Source: Siphonodentalium dalli
Lineage: Eukaryota > Mollusca > Scaphopoda > Gadilida > Siphonodentaliidae
Length of the DNA stretch: 64,000 bases
Direction of reading: 5' to 3'
Assembly: GCA_032622095.1 (NCBI GenBank)
Contig: CP136063.1
Coordinates: 186,165,956-186,229,955, forward strand
The notes under the pieces were generated by a model. That model did no database searches, was not told where the DNA came from, and saw nothing but the letters and a program-made list of their open reading frames with translations. How positions within the stretch are numbered: position 1 is the first letter of the stretch; every line of letters starts with the position of its first letter. This document shows positions 34,978 through 45,435 of the stretch, piece by piece. Position numbers and translations under genes: made by a program.

Positions 34978-36856
34978 TTAATCCATCTCATCCACAGTGG
35001 GTCCTGACCCTGTGGAAGCACCATTAGTAGATTGTCCATTAGAATACAGCTTTGACATGATCGGCATACACAGTTTCTCAACTTCTTGGCGCTTGTGTTC
35101 AAACTCTGACATCAGTATCTGCTAAACCATTATTCTCTAGCCAGTCAAATATTTCACGACAGACCTTGTTCACAATGGTTGTGTCCTCATCACTAAGTTT
35201 GTTGCTTGCCTCTCATACATATTGCTTTACACTGTACACATAGTTCTCCAACTTATTCTTAGCCTCGACTCGTTTCATCTGCTTCTCGTCTTCCTCTTTT
35301 AACTTTTGAGCATCATTCACCATTCTGTTGATTTCATCCTGGCTCAGTCTACCAGACTCATTCTTGATCGTGATGTTCTTTTATTTCCCAGTCCCTTGGT
35401 CCGTTGCTGTCACGTTCAGAATTCCATGTCGAATGTTACTTCGACTTTTGGGACACCTCTAGGAGCAGGTGGAATACCTCCCAGTTCAAACGTACCCATC
35501 GACCTATTGTCTCTTGTCATGGCACGTTCTCCTTCATATACTTGTATGATGACCCCTGACTGATTATCAGAATATGTGGTGAATATCTGCGATGATTTAG
35601 TCGGGATCGTTGTGTTTCTCTTAATGATGTTCGTCATCACACCTCCAGCTGTTTCTATTCCAAGCGACAATGGCGTCACGTCCACAAGGAGCACGTCTTT
35701 GATAGCAGCGTTGTCGTCTCCAGAGAGAATTGCAGCTTGAACAGCTGCCCCGTAAGCTACGGCCTCGTCGGGGTTAATGGATTTATTCAGTTCCTTTCCG
35801 TTCATGAATTCCTGTAGAAGTTTCTGTATCTTTGGAATCCTTGTTGATCCCCCAACAAGAACGACTTCGTGAATTCTGACTTTGTCCATCTTAGCATCTC
35901 GTAAACACTTCTCAACTGGTTCCAGTGTCGATCTGAACAAAGGCGAACACAGCTCCTCGAACCTGGCCCTTGTTAATTTACTGTAGAAGTCAATCCCCTC
36001 AAACAGGGCATCAATTTCGATGTTAGCTTATGAGCTGCTCGACAGAGTTCGTTTCGCACGCTCACACGCCGTTCTCAGACGTCTCATATGTAGCTCGTGA
36101 ATTTCCCGTGATATCCTTACCGTGTTTACGTTTGAATTCTTGAACAAAGTGACTCACAATCATGTTATCAAAGTCCTCTCCTCCCAAGTGAGTGTCTCCG
36201 GCTGTGGCTTTAACTTCAAACATCGAGCCTTCGTCAATACTCAGAATAGAAACATCAAATGTTCCTCCTCCTAGATCGAAAATGAGCACATTCTTTTCGC
36301 CGTCCGGATTTTTCTCGAGTCCATAAGCGAGCGCCGCGGCGGCGGGCTCGTTAATAATTCTTAGAACATTCAGTCCTGCGATAACTCCGGCGTCTTTTGT
36401 TGCTTGTCTCTGAGAGTCGTTGAAGTAGGCTGGTACTGTTATAACTGTGTCTGTCACTCTCTGTCCGAGAAAAGCTTCAGCTGTATCTTTCATTTTCGTC
36501 AGCACCATGGAAGAAATTTCTTCTGGGTTGAATGTTTTCGTCTCGTTCTTGTACTCAACTTGAAGTTTTGGCTTTCCATCCTGATTGACGAGCGTAAACG
36601 GCCAATATTTCTTGTCTCTTTGCACAGTTTCATCGTTGAATTTCCTGCCGATTAGTCTCTTAGCGCCAAATATTGTGTTATTTGGATTCATACTTCATAG
36701 CTACCTGATTTTTGGCAGCATCTCTGTGTCGCGGTGTAGCTGTTCTATTCCCTTGGTCGTATGAGATTATTTCCACTTTACCGTGTTGGAATATCCCGAC
36801 ACAGGAGTAGGTCGTCCCCAGGTCAATCCCGATAGCTGGTCCTCGTTTCTTGTCAT
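34978..36856 (-). pseudogene. Hsp70 pseudogene, inverted copy of the intact gene
   Basis: The whole Hsp70 reading frame can be followed on the minus strand from ATG at 36854-36856 to TAA at 34978-34980, very similar to 37643-39550. Lesions seen: a one-base deletion within the first five codons; a deletion of about 28 bp near 36730; a 7-bp insertion near 36692; a 4-bp insertion near 36088; an in-frame TAA at 36028-36030; an 8-bp deletion near 35422; small indels near 35110 and 35215. Two long intact blocks remain (35416-35940 and 36062-36691). The ATPase motif reads [11 protein letters not shown] where the intact gene has [11 protein letters not shown]. The C-terminus still encodes PTVDEMD. 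Confidence 0.92.
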
Positions 36857-37040
36857 TTTTTTCCTATGTAATATTCTAACTGACGATTGGCTTCTGTTGT
36901 ATAGTAATTTCTTTATAGAACACTTCTGTGTGTTCTGTGGTCGCCGGATTTTTGTCGTCTTGTCAATAATGTGAGCAGAGTGACTCCAAACTGATATCTC
37001 AACTCTCGTAGTTTTCTGTTACTTCTCGGTAATAATACTT

Positions 37041-37047
37041 GTATATA
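37041..37047 (-). promoter_or_regulatory. TATA box of the Hsp70 pseudogene
   Basis: On the minus strand TATATAC lies about 190 bp upstream of the pseudogene ATG, between it and the heat-shock elements. The arrangement matches that of the intact gene. Confidence 0.5.
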
Positions 37048-37106
37048 ATGGATTATCCATTCTCCCGCCAATTTATGTATCGAGCCGTCAAACACATGTC
37101 AAATAT

Positions 37107-37142
37107 CGAGAACATTCTCGATAACGAGAACATTCTCGATAA
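37107..37142. promoter_or_regulatory. Heat-shock elements in an 18-bp tandem duplication
   Basis: CGAGAACATTCTCGATAA occurs twice without a gap. Each unit has the alternating GAA/TTC pattern (GAAnnTTCnnGA) bound by HSF trimers. By position it belongs to the pseudogene promoter, but it could also act on the intact gene, whose ATG is 500 bp away. Confidence 0.8.
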
Positions 37143-37382
37143 CATGGCATTGTTTACATCTAAAAATATCTGTATTTACACTCCTACTGGTAATTGCTAG
37201 AATGCTCTCTCAGCTTTGGGCTTATTTAAGTTCTGTCTATTTTGTAACGGACCAATTAACAACTACGTGGCGTCTCACCAAGAGACCTGATACGTTCGAT
37301 ATATATGGATGTCAGCCCAATATGCTAACTTTCGAGAATCTTCATAGCGTCATAGATATTTTTAGAACATAAACAATGCCAT
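37143..37382. repeat. Centre of the Hsp70 inverted duplication
   Basis: CATGGCATTGTTTA with CTAAAAATATCT at 37143-37172 is matched in inverse by AGATATTTTTAG and TAAACAATGCCATG at 37354-37382. Moving outward from the centre both sides show the same order: this module, heat-shock elements, TATA box, leader, ATG. The axis therefore lies at about 37170-37350, where the sequences no longer match. Confidence 0.75.
37331..37343. promoter_or_regulatory. Heat-shock element, three perfect units
   Basis: TTCGAGAATCTTC matches TTCnnGAAnnTTC exactly. It lies about 94 bp upstream of the TATA box of the intact Hsp70. Confidence 0.85.
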
Positions 37383-37385
37383 GCG

Positions 37386-37398
37386 TTCGAGAACATTC
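37386..37398. promoter_or_regulatory. Heat-shock element, three perfect units, TATA-proximal
   Basis: TTCGAGAACATTC matches TTCnnGAAnnTTC exactly and is followed by a weaker TTTCTCGA at 37404-37411. Only 27 bp separate it from the TATA box, the usual place for the strongest HSF site in inducible Hsp70 promoters. Confidence 0.88.
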
Positions 37399-37424
37399 AC
37401 ATAGTTTCTCGACGCTGAATATTC

Positions 37425-37433
37425 TATATATTA
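37425..37433 (+). promoter_or_regulatory. TATA box of the intact Hsp70
   Basis: TATATATTA lies 218 bp before the ATG and just downstream of the heat-shock elements. Transcription should start near 37455, giving an intronless leader of roughly 190 bases. Confidence 0.75.
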
Positions 37434-37642
37434 ACCGAGGTGCGATCTGCGTATCTTCATTCAAGGAAAAGTTACATTACAGACGCTAAACGAATATCTG
37501 AACATTTCTGTGGGATTTCTCATTCGTAGTGTGGACATTGTTTTTGCACGGACTAGCTTGTAGTAATTTACACAACTTTATATTGTAACCCATTCCATAC
37601 AAAATACCGGACAGAAAGTATAAAAATCACATATTCATAGGC

Positions 37643-39550
37643 ATGCCTGGAAAACGAGGACCAGCTATCGGGATTGACCTGGGGACGACCTACTCCTGTG
37701 TCGGGATATTCCAACACGGTAAAGTGGAAATAATCGCAAACGACCAAGGGAATAGAACTACACCAAGTTACGTGGCGTTCAACGACACAGAGAGGCTGAT
37801 TGGAGATGCTGCCAAAAATCAGGTAGCTATGAATCCAAATAACACAATATTTGACGCTAAGAGACTAATCGGCAGGAAATTCAACGATGAAACTGTGCAA
37901 AGAGACAATAAATATTGGCCGTTTACGCTCGTCAATCAAGATGGAAAGCCAAAATTCCAAGTTGAGTACAAGAACGAGACGAAAACATTCAACCCAGAAG
38001 AAATTTCTTCCATGGTGCTGACGAAAATGAAAGATACAGCTGAAGCTTTTCTCGGACAGAGAGTGACGGACGCAGTTATAACAGTACCAGCCTACTTCAA
38101 CGACTCCCAAAGACAAGCTACAAAAGACGCCGGAGTTATCGCAGGACTGAATGTTCTGAGAATTATTAACGAGCCCACTGCCGCGGCGCTCGCTTATGGA
38201 CTCGAGAAAAATCCGGACGGCGAAAAGAATGTGCTCATTTTCGATCTGGGAGGAGGAACATTTGATGTTTCTATTCTGAGTATCGACGAAGGCTCGATGT
38301 TTGAAGTTAAAGCCACAGCCGGAGACACTCACTTGGGAGGAGAGGACTTTGATAACATGATCGTGAGTCACTTTGTTCAAGAATTCAAACGTAAACACGG
38401 TAAGGACATCACGGGAAATTCACGAGCTATGAGACGTCTGAGAACGGCGTGTGAGCGTGCGAAACGAACTCTGTCGAGCAGCTCAGAAGCTAACATAGAA
38501 ATTGATGCCCTGTTTGAGGGGATTGACTTCTACAGTAAATTAACAAGGGCCAGGTTCGAGGAGCTGTGTTCGCCTTTATTCAGATCCACACTGGAACCAG
38601 TTGAGAAGTGTTTACGAGATGCTAAGATGGACAAAGGCAGAATTCACGAAGTCGTTCTTGTTGGGGGATCAACAAGGATTCCAAAGATACAGAAACTTCT
38701 ACAGGAATTCATGAACGGAAAAGAACTGAATAAATCCATTAACCCCGACGAGGCCGTGGCTTACGGAGCAGCTGTTCAAGCTGCAATTCTCTCTGGAGAC
38801 GACAGCGCTGCTATCAAAGACGTGCTCCTTGTGGACGTGACGCCATTGTCGCTTGGAATAGAAACAGCTGGAGGTGTGATGACAAACATCATTAAGAGAA
38901 ACACAACGATCCCGACTAAATCATCGCAGATATTCACCACATATTCTGACAATCAGTCAGGGGTCAGCATACAAGTATATGAAGGAGAACGTGCCATGAC
39001 AAGAGACAATAGGTCGATGGGTACGTTTGAACTGGGAGGTATTCCACCTGCTCCTAGAGGTGTCCCAAAAGTCGAAGTAGCATTCGACATGGACGCTAAT
39101 GGAATTCTGAACGTGACAGCAACGGAACAAGGGACTGGGAAATCAAAGAACATCACGATCAAGAATGAGTCTGGTAGACTGAGCCAGAATGAAATCAACA
39201 GAATGGTGAATGATGCTGAAACGTTCAAAGAGGAAGACGAGAAGCAGATGAAACGAGTCGAGGCTAAGAATAAGTTGGAGAACTATGTGTACAGTGTGAA
39301 GCAATCTGTAGGAGAGGCAGGCAATAAACTTAATGATGAAGACAAAAACACTGTGAACAAGGTTTGTCAGGAATCATTGGACTGGCTGGACAATAATGGT
39401 TTAGCAGATACTGATGAGTTTGAACACAAGCGCCAAGAAGTTGAGAAACTGTGTATGCCGGTCATGTCAAAGCTGTATTCTAACGGACAATCCACTAATG
39501 GTGCTTCATCAGGTTCGGAAAAGGGGCCCACTATAGATGAGATGGATTAA
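37643..39550 (+). CDS. hsp70: Cytosolic heat-shock protein 70 (Hsp70), intronless
   Basis: An ATP-dependent chaperone of 635 residues, the usual length for cytosolic Hsp70. Seen in order: IDLGTTYS at 11-18, [14 protein letters not shown] at 199-212, [15 protein letters not shown] at 337-351 (the three family signatures), the interdomain linker [16 protein letters not shown] at 393-408, then the substrate-binding domain and a helical lid. There is no signal peptide and no ER-retention signal, so it should act in cytosol and nucleus. No intron interrupts it, as in stress-inducible copies, and perfect heat-shock elements precede a TATA box. The last residues are PTIDEMD, not the standard EEVD that binds TPR co-chaperones; the family's GGMP repeats are absent. 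The start is supported by alignment of the inverted copy. An AATAAA at 39663-39668 may end the transcript. Confidence 0.97.
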   Translation: MPGKRGPAIGIDLGTTYSCVGIFQHGKVEIIANDQGNRTTPSYVAFNDTERLIGDAAKNQVAMNPNNTIFDAKRLIGRKFNDETVQRDNKYWPFTLVNQDGKPKFQVEYKNETKTFNPEEISSMVLTKMKDTAEAFLGQRVTDAVITVPAYFNDSQRQATKDAGVIAGLNVLRIINEPTAAALAYGLEKNPDGEKNVLIFDLGGGTFDVSILSIDEGSMFEVKATAGDTHLGGEDFDNMIVSHFVQEFKRKHGKDITGNSRAMRRLRTACERAKRTLSSSSEANIEIDALFEGIDFYSKLTRARFEELCSPLFRSTLEPVEKCLRDAKMDKGRIHEVVLVGGSTRIPKIQKLLQEFMNGKELNKSINPDEAVAYGAAVQAAILSGDDSAAIKDVLLVDVTPLSLGIETAGGVMTNIIKRNTTIPTKSSQIFTTYSDNQSGVSIQVYEGERAMTRDNRSMGTFELGGIPPAPRGVPKVEVAFDMDANGILNVTATEQGTGKSKNITIKNESGRLSQNEINRMVNDAETFKEEDEKQMKRVEAKNKLENYVYSVKQSVGEAGNKLNDEDKNTVNKVCQESLDWLDNNGLADTDEFEHKRQEVEKLCMPVMSKLYSNGQSTNGASSGSEKGPTIDEMD

Positions 39551-39662
39551 TGTATTTTTAATTCTTGACATTTGGTTTGTATGCCACATTAGATTGTCAT
39601 ATTATTTACAATATAAACGTCTGACAGTTACATGCATCTTTTTCTTCATGATCAGGATTTAA

Positions 39663-39668
39663 AATAAA
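39663..39668 (+). terminator. Possible Hsp70 polyadenylation signal
   Basis: AATAAA lies 113 bp past the stop codon. A second candidate occurs at about 39883. Confidence 0.45.
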
Positions 39669-39669
39669 T

Positions 39670-40738
39670 TTTTGATAATTTGGTCAAATTTGTTTTTAAT
39701 AGTTACGGTACATTTTTATATTTTGTGTTAAGTTCAAAGAGTGGACTATTTCTCGTTCTAATTTGACATTAACAATTTCATGGAAAACTACAGTTATCAA
39801 TTCAAAATGAAATTAATTTAAAGACAAAGAATCTTGATTTGATGACCCAAAAATCAGTACCACAACACAAACTTTACTATAATAAATGTGTTGAATGATT
39901 AAATTATTTGTAAATTATTAAACCTCCAATACCTTCAGTTTTCAAGCAAAATCAAATTGATAAAAGGAAATGTATTTGGCCACCTTAACTTTCAAGTTAT
40001 AAATGAATTGCTTCGTTGATAAAAACATAAGTAGGTGAACAATTGAAGTTTGGGCTATGAAAAGTGACTGCAATCCATACATTCAAATATGGCTTTGTCA
40101 TCTCAAACACATAATAAAAAATAAGATCAGGTGTTAAACCAGCTTGTACCTACATGTACCTGTATCATGGAAAACAAAAAGATTCTAATTGTGTCAGAAT
40201 AACCAAAGTCAATTGTTAAGTTTTTCTAATTATAATTGTGTGACTGTCTATTGTTGGCAATTAGCTTTCTTGATAATATGTTTTTCATATCAGTGTATTT
40301 TTTAATATTTTTGTATTGCATAGAAGGATCCATATAAATGTATATATTTGCAGCTGAAAATAGCTGAGAATGTTTCTAGTCTTAATAATTGTTTGTCAAG
40401 GCCACACCAATATCATAGCCTGGTTTATGGACATTTGAGTGAAGAAAATAGATGTAGGAGGGAAAAAATAAGAATTTTGTTTTTATCATTGCCTCAACAA
40501 TCGACAAACAGTGTAAGTTCTGTGGAACTTTAAGAAAATTTCACAAGATTTTTTAGAAAACTCCCTGAAGAACTATCCTTGCCTTATTGTCATTTCTTTT
40601 AAACGATAACTTTTATTTCAATTATAATAATCAGCTGAGGAATGTCTTTCCAACGAACAGTTTAAATCATAGAAATCAAGGGGAAAGCAAAAGAAAAAAA
40701 CTCTTGTATGAAATATCCACTTGCCACATTGTCAATAT
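39670..40738. other. No gene recognised
   Basis: AT-rich DNA downstream of Hsp70. It is not similar to the DNA past the stop codon of the pseudogene, so the inverted duplication ends close to the two stop codons. Confidence 0.45.
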
Positions 40739-40739
40739 C

Positions 40740-41216
40740 TTAAAGGCCCACTTCATTTTCGAACCCCCATATAACATTATATAAAATATATGCCATGTTA
40801 TATACCATTTGAAAGAGGAAGCTCAAAAACATTGTATTTTCAACTTATTCGATGTACTAAACTGTGAACATGTTGTTTTTGTTGAAATATCGATGTCTGT
40901 TCTGTGCTAAAGTTTCTACAACAAGTTGATTATTTTCAATGGAAGGGTAATAACTATATATTTAGATATAGAGTTATTCCCTTTCTATTGAAAAATAAAC
41001 TATAGTTTGAATTATGTTGCATTCTCGGAGCCAAAGTGGGGGAAATGATTTTATGATTTCAGCTATTTTTATCACTCTATGGCCACCTTCTGAGACACAG
41101 ACGTTCGAAATCGTCATGAATTATAGTATTTTAATAATATTTTATGGCATAAATTATTATTAAAACCGTATATATATAAAGGCACTATAAAACTTGAAAA
41201 TTAAGTGCGGCTTTAA
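40740..41216. mobile_element. Family B foldback element, complete
   Basis: TTAAAGGCCCACTTCATTTT at the left and AAAATTAAGTGCGGCTTTAA at the right are inverted. Inner arms (TATACCATTTGAAAGAGG and AGGTTCTGAGACACAGACG-type sequence) match 25610-26147. Its right TTAA is also the left TTAA of the family A element that follows. Confidence 0.8.
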
Positions 41217-41700
41217 AGGTACTCAACCCGTAAAGAGGGTCCCCATCTCAACAGATTCCAACAACAACAATCCGATCAGAGGGTCCTATATTACTATTTC
41301 TTTGGCTTTGGGGGTAAAAAATATTTGATTCGAGTCGAGGAACCCATCAAACAAAGCTCAGAGTCATTAGATATTGATTTTTGAAAATTCTTATTTTCTC
41401 GAGATGAGTACTTATAACTGCCGTCAATTTGGTAACATGCTCGAGATTTTACGCCAAAATTCTATTCAAACAGACAAGGATGGATAACTCTATAATCAAG
41501 TAGGTAATAATAACAAATTTTTTACTATCTTCTGGGCCAGAAAGAATTCCCGATAATGAAAAATAATAGATTTCTAAAATCGATATCTAACAAATCTGAG
41601 CTTTGATGGGTGACTTCCTCGACTCGAATCAAATATTTTTGACCCCCGAAGCCATTGAAATAGTAATTGAGAGGAGTTTTATCGGGTTGAGTACCTTTAA
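41213..41700. mobile_element. Family A element abutting family B
   Basis: Starts TTAAAGGTACTCAACCCG and ends GGGTTGAGTACCTTTAA. An early segment is duplicated (AGAGGGTCCCCATC and AGAGGGTCCTATAT). The two elements share one TTAA, as expected if one inserted into the TTAA bordering the other. Confidence 0.8.
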
Positions 41701-42195
41701 CCAAGATGAGTGCATACTAGTAAATAAACAGTTTTATGTTTTTTTTTACAATATGGGGAAAAAGTTGTAGGAGGGGTTTGTAAACCAGACTATTAAGTTT
41801 ATGTTGCATAATAATGTTGTTATACTTATATAAAATAAAATTAATTGAAATCATGAATGGAGTTTTTGTCTTATATTATCACCAGGCGAACTGTTAGTTC
41901 TGGATTACAATATAGCAAATTGTCGTCGGTCCAATGGGTGACAAGAAACCATTTGTACTCAAGTACGAAAATTATTTTGCAGCATTATTTCATTTTGAAT
42001 ATATATAAAGGTAATAATCATGGTGGGGAATCAAGGTTGGTGAGTACCATGCATTCAAAATGTGCAAATGCACAAAAACATAATATATGAGAACCTGACA
42101 TAAAACATAGCATTTTGACTGTTACGAGTATATATGCTAGTATATTTTTAAAACAAGTTCATACTTATTTGTTGGGAAGTACTCAGTATTGTTCT

Positions 42196-42300
42196 ATAAC
42201 ATTCTGACCAAAGTTGCCAGTCGGAGGTTCGTGGAATTTTCGCAAGTCCATACATCTAGGAGAATCCTTCGACTGACAACTTTGGGTCAGAATGTTAGAG
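42196..42300. repeat. Hairpin, arms about 35 bp
   Basis: AACATTCTGACCAAAGTTGC with CAGTCGGAGG pairs with CCTTCGACTGACAACTTTGG and GTCAGAATGTTAGA. No relative was noticed in the window. Confidence 0.65.
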
Positions 42301-42924
42301 TAAACTGAGTTTGGACACAAATGAGGTATCAGCTTATTTGAAATATAGAAGAGCATATATGCCCGTAGCTGCCAAAATACATATCATTATCCCAGTTATT
42401 ACCTTTTTCCTCATTTCTGGTCCCGTTTGTGATCGCCTCGGCCATTTTGAATACGTGATACTCATCAATTCGAAACCACGTGATTCTCCACCGTGAGTAT
42501 CAGCACTGCTTCCTTTCTAATATATTAAAGGCTGGCCCAAACTTATTTCTCCTTTTCTAATAGCAGTGTAGTTCATATAGCAGGAATTTCTATCATGGTC
42601 ATGGGGACAAAAACAATATCTCTCATCCTCTGTCAAAGGACACACAAGAATTTCATTCCCAGATGTCTCCTTTTAAACCCTGGTTCAAAACTGACATCCA
42701 GGTTTCAAAGCTGCATGCGCCCTCGATGTTGCCATAGAATAACACACTGCTTTCGTTTGAATTTTAATTAGAGATTCAGCCCTTGAAATTGGTATTTCCT
42801 TCTATAGCATTGCTTTAGAATTGTATTTTTCTAGGGCAGTGCCTTTTGTCTTAGCTAATTTCGAGGGCTGGAAATTGCAGATCTTCTTATACATTTCATT
42901 AATATTGTTAATTGACCATAAATC

Positions 42925-43238
42925 TTGTCCAGGACCACGTGCTCAAATGGACAAATTGCGGTTGTAAGATGGATAACTCGAAAATCAAGTGGTTACTATT
43001 AACAATAATAGCCACTTGATTTTAGAGTTATCCATCTTACAACCGCAATTTATCCGTTTGAGCACGTGGTCCTGGACAAGATCTGGTCCACAAACAATAG
43101 AAACAGCAAACTTCAAAGATCGATATCTAATCACTCTGAGCTTTGATGGGTGGGTTCCTCGACTCGAATCAAATATTTTTCCCCCCAAAGCCAAGGAATT
43201 AGTAATTTGTGAGTGCTAATTCGGTTTATGCATAGGCA
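42925..43238. mobile_element. Family A element with a near-perfect central palindrome
   Basis: TCTTGTCCAGGACCACGTGC runs through AGATGGATAACTCGAAAATC to a centre near 43000 and back to GCACGTGGTCCTGGACAAGA. The right flank has the usual TCTGAGCTTTGATGGGTGGG and ends near TTCGGTTTATGCATAGG; the left outer part is missing. Confidence 0.7.
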
Positions 43239-43709
43239 TGTTTAAAAATGTTAGAGATTGTATTTGGGACAGAACAAAGGTTATTTGCTATACCTTTCGG
43301 TCCCATATGCTTTTAAATCTTAAATAAAAAATTTACATGTGTTTTTGGCCATTTCAAACATATTTCTTTCTGGCATTTTTTGTTACTACCACCCGATTAC
43401 ATCAAGAAAATCAAGTAAGGATAAAACTTATTAGTTTTTAGAATTCTTTTATATCAATAAATAACAGCATTTCATCAATAATCTATTATACAATAATAAA
43501 TATGAGGAAAATAAATAATATCTTCAAAATATTACTGGACGGATATGATTGCAGCTGCAAACTTCTTCACATAAGATTCATATTGAGGCTGAGAGGATCA
43601 CAATGTTTACATGCATACTAGTCACATGAAAATGTAATAGTCGAACCACCAAAATTGCCAGAAATTTAGTTTATTAGTTTACAGTTGTAGCAGTTTAGCT
43701 TCCACCATA

Positions 43710-44150
43710 TACAGTAATGCCCTAAATAATCGACTCCTTAACCCTTTGGCGAGTAGAACGACATATATGTCGTCTATCGGTTGAGGAGTAGAACGACATA
43801 TATGTCATTTCAGGAAGTGTTATTTTATGTAGACATAACTTCAATAAATCGTCTGATTTATAAATTATTTGTATAGTAGTTATTTTTATTAATATAATGT
43901 TCCAAATGTATAAGTGCAATCGATTATGATAACACACGTTAACAAAAAATGCATATAAATTAAAACAAATTATTGGACCATTTTGACCCGAACTTGTTAA
44001 TAATTATTGCTATGACGTTGACGTTAATTTTACTCACGACGTCATGTATATGACGTTACAGATACTCTCCAAAGGGTTAACCACAGTAGAATTATGGGTA
44101 ACTTTTCAGGATTTAGTTGGAAATATGGCTTGTTGCCGTTCACCGGAAAG
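43710..44150. mobile_element. Family F MITE interrupted by a TTAA element
   Basis: The left part TACAGTAATGCCCTAAATAA, TCGACTCC is followed at 43738 by a foreign element; the F sequence resumes at 44077 with TTAACCACAGTAGAATTATG and ends at about 44150, where a family D half begins. The right F terminus is missing. Confidence 0.8.
43738..44080. mobile_element. piggyBac-type MITE nested in family F
   Basis: TTAACCCTTTGGCGAGTA at the left and TACTCTCCAAAGGGTTAA at the right form inverted ends, 17 of 18 bases matching. Subterminal ACGACATATATGTCG and ACGTCATGTATATGACGT are palindromic. The flanks join into the family F sequence GACTCC-TTAA-CCACAG, so one TTAA in the unoccupied site has become two. 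This is the expected footprint of piggyBac-type transposition. There is no coding capacity. Confidence 0.85.
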
Positions 44151-44337
44151 CTCCCACAGGGAGCCTCGCATATGTAAGAGAATGCACTAGCTTACAAGGT
44201 TGAGGTAAATATTGTTAGGCTAATGAATTTGCTTATATATATCCGTGGCTCCCTATGGGAGACTCACATATATAAGAGACTGCATAGGTACATGGTTTTT
44301 GCAAAATTTCAGAATGCTCCAGTCATGGAAGGGTTAA
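44150..44337. mobile_element. Family D MITE, right part
   Basis: Contains GGGAGCCTCGCATATGTAAG, ATATATCCGTGGCTCCCTAT and the right end GCTCCAGTCATGGAAGGGTTAA in part. The left terminus is missing at the junction with family F. Confidence 0.7.
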
Positions 44338-44339
44338 CA

Positions 44340-45155
44340 ATGTGTTGTTTTAGATTTTTGAACATGATTTTTATTGCTTTATTATTTTTCAATATAAGCC
44401 AATGCATCTTCAAGAGGCCTCAATTTCTAAATTGTAAACAAGTGAGTGATTTTTTGAACTGTTGAAAAATTGTGGGGGAATTTAAAAATGAAATATTGTA
44501 TGGCCGCCTATTCGGGTGACGAGGGAGGTGCCTGAAAACACAATATAGGTGCCTGAAAACACAATATTTGTATTTATTTGACCATCAGAACAAGAGTTTC
44601 CATATGGGGATTTTTTTGTCAGGGGAAGGAAAAGAAAAAAGACAAATATGAGTTCAATGAATCATCAATATAAATAATAATAAAAAGAAATTCACATATG
44701 AATTATCACAGTTCACTTAAGGAATGATATGAATCTTACGATTACGATCAATGCAAAGATAAGGTGAACAAGTATACAAGCATAAGCTATATACTTCAAA
44801 AAAGATCTGATGTAAATGAATCAAGACATCTAAATAGATGAGGATATGCTTTGGTGTTGAATGGAATGTGTTGATTCCATATCATAATCTATAACACTAA
44901 TGTATGGTTAAGCTGTTTTGAAAGCACCAATGTTTCTAAATATATGACAAATCTTATGCCCTGTTTCTGACTGATTGGGTAAGAATATAAAATAGACTTA
45001 AAAGTCAGTGTTTCTGCACATGCGCAAACTTAAATTTGGACATTTATGAACATATATATATATTAATATATTTTATTTCAATGCTGCTTAGGTGTTAGAT
45101 AAATGGCCAGAATTTCCAGTTTCATTATGGTCGGATTGCAACAACCAAAATTGTC
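44340..45155. other. No gene recognised
   Basis: AT-rich DNA. AGGTGCCTGAAAACACAATAT is duplicated in tandem at 44529-44570, in part. The short frame at 44223-44465 is not gene-like. Confidence 0.4.
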
Positions 45156-45161
45156 TTTATT
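45156..45161 (-). terminator. Possible DNAI4 polyadenylation signal
   Basis: On the minus strand AATAAA lies about 165 bp past the DNAI4 stop codon. If used, most of the 3' UTR would be the family F element at 45180-45318. Confidence 0.5.
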
Positions 45162-45179
45162 TAAATGTTTGACACTATA

Positions 45180-45318
45180 TACAGTAATGCCCTAAATAAT
45201 CAACTCTCCCCGAGAGCTTTCCGAAGAATGGCAACAAGCCATATTTCCGACTAAATCCTGAAAAGTTACGCATAATTCTGCTGTGGTTAAGGAGTCAATT
45301 ACTTAGGGCATTACTGTA
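45180..45318. mobile_element. Family F MITE next to the DNAI4 stop codon
   Basis: TACAGTAATGCCCTAAATAA at the left and TTACTTAGGGCATTACTGTA at the right, with an internal GAATGGCAACAAGCCATATT arm. The short, complete two-ended form, 139 bp. It ends 6 bp from the DNAI4 stop. Confidence 0.85.
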
Positions 45319-45324
45319 AGTCCT

Positions 45325-45435
45325 TTACTCCATCATGAGATCATCCTCGTTTACGTTGTTATGTCCGTCATCCATCATGTCATTCTGCAGCTGACTCGCT
45401 AGAGATGATTTTATGACATTATAAAGAGCATCCCC
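45325..45435 (-). CDS. DNAI4: DNAI4 last exon
   Basis: Encodes GDALYNVIKSSLASQLQ and an acidic tail, NDMMDDGHNNVNEDDLMME, then TAA. The acceptor reads TTGTTTTGCAG. It enters in phase 0 from the exon at 47822-47899. The tail follows the WD40 propeller and is rich in Asp, Glu and Asn. Confidence 0.88.
   Translation of the reverse strand, partial: GDALYNVIKSSLASQLQNDMMDDGHNNVNEDDLMME

Noticed and set aside
37865-39228. Long antisense frames within Hsp70 (37865-38398 and 38953-39228, minus strand)
   Set aside because: They are mirror frames of a highly biased coding sequence, and the same frames appear opposite the pseudogene (35306-35563 and 36404-36655).
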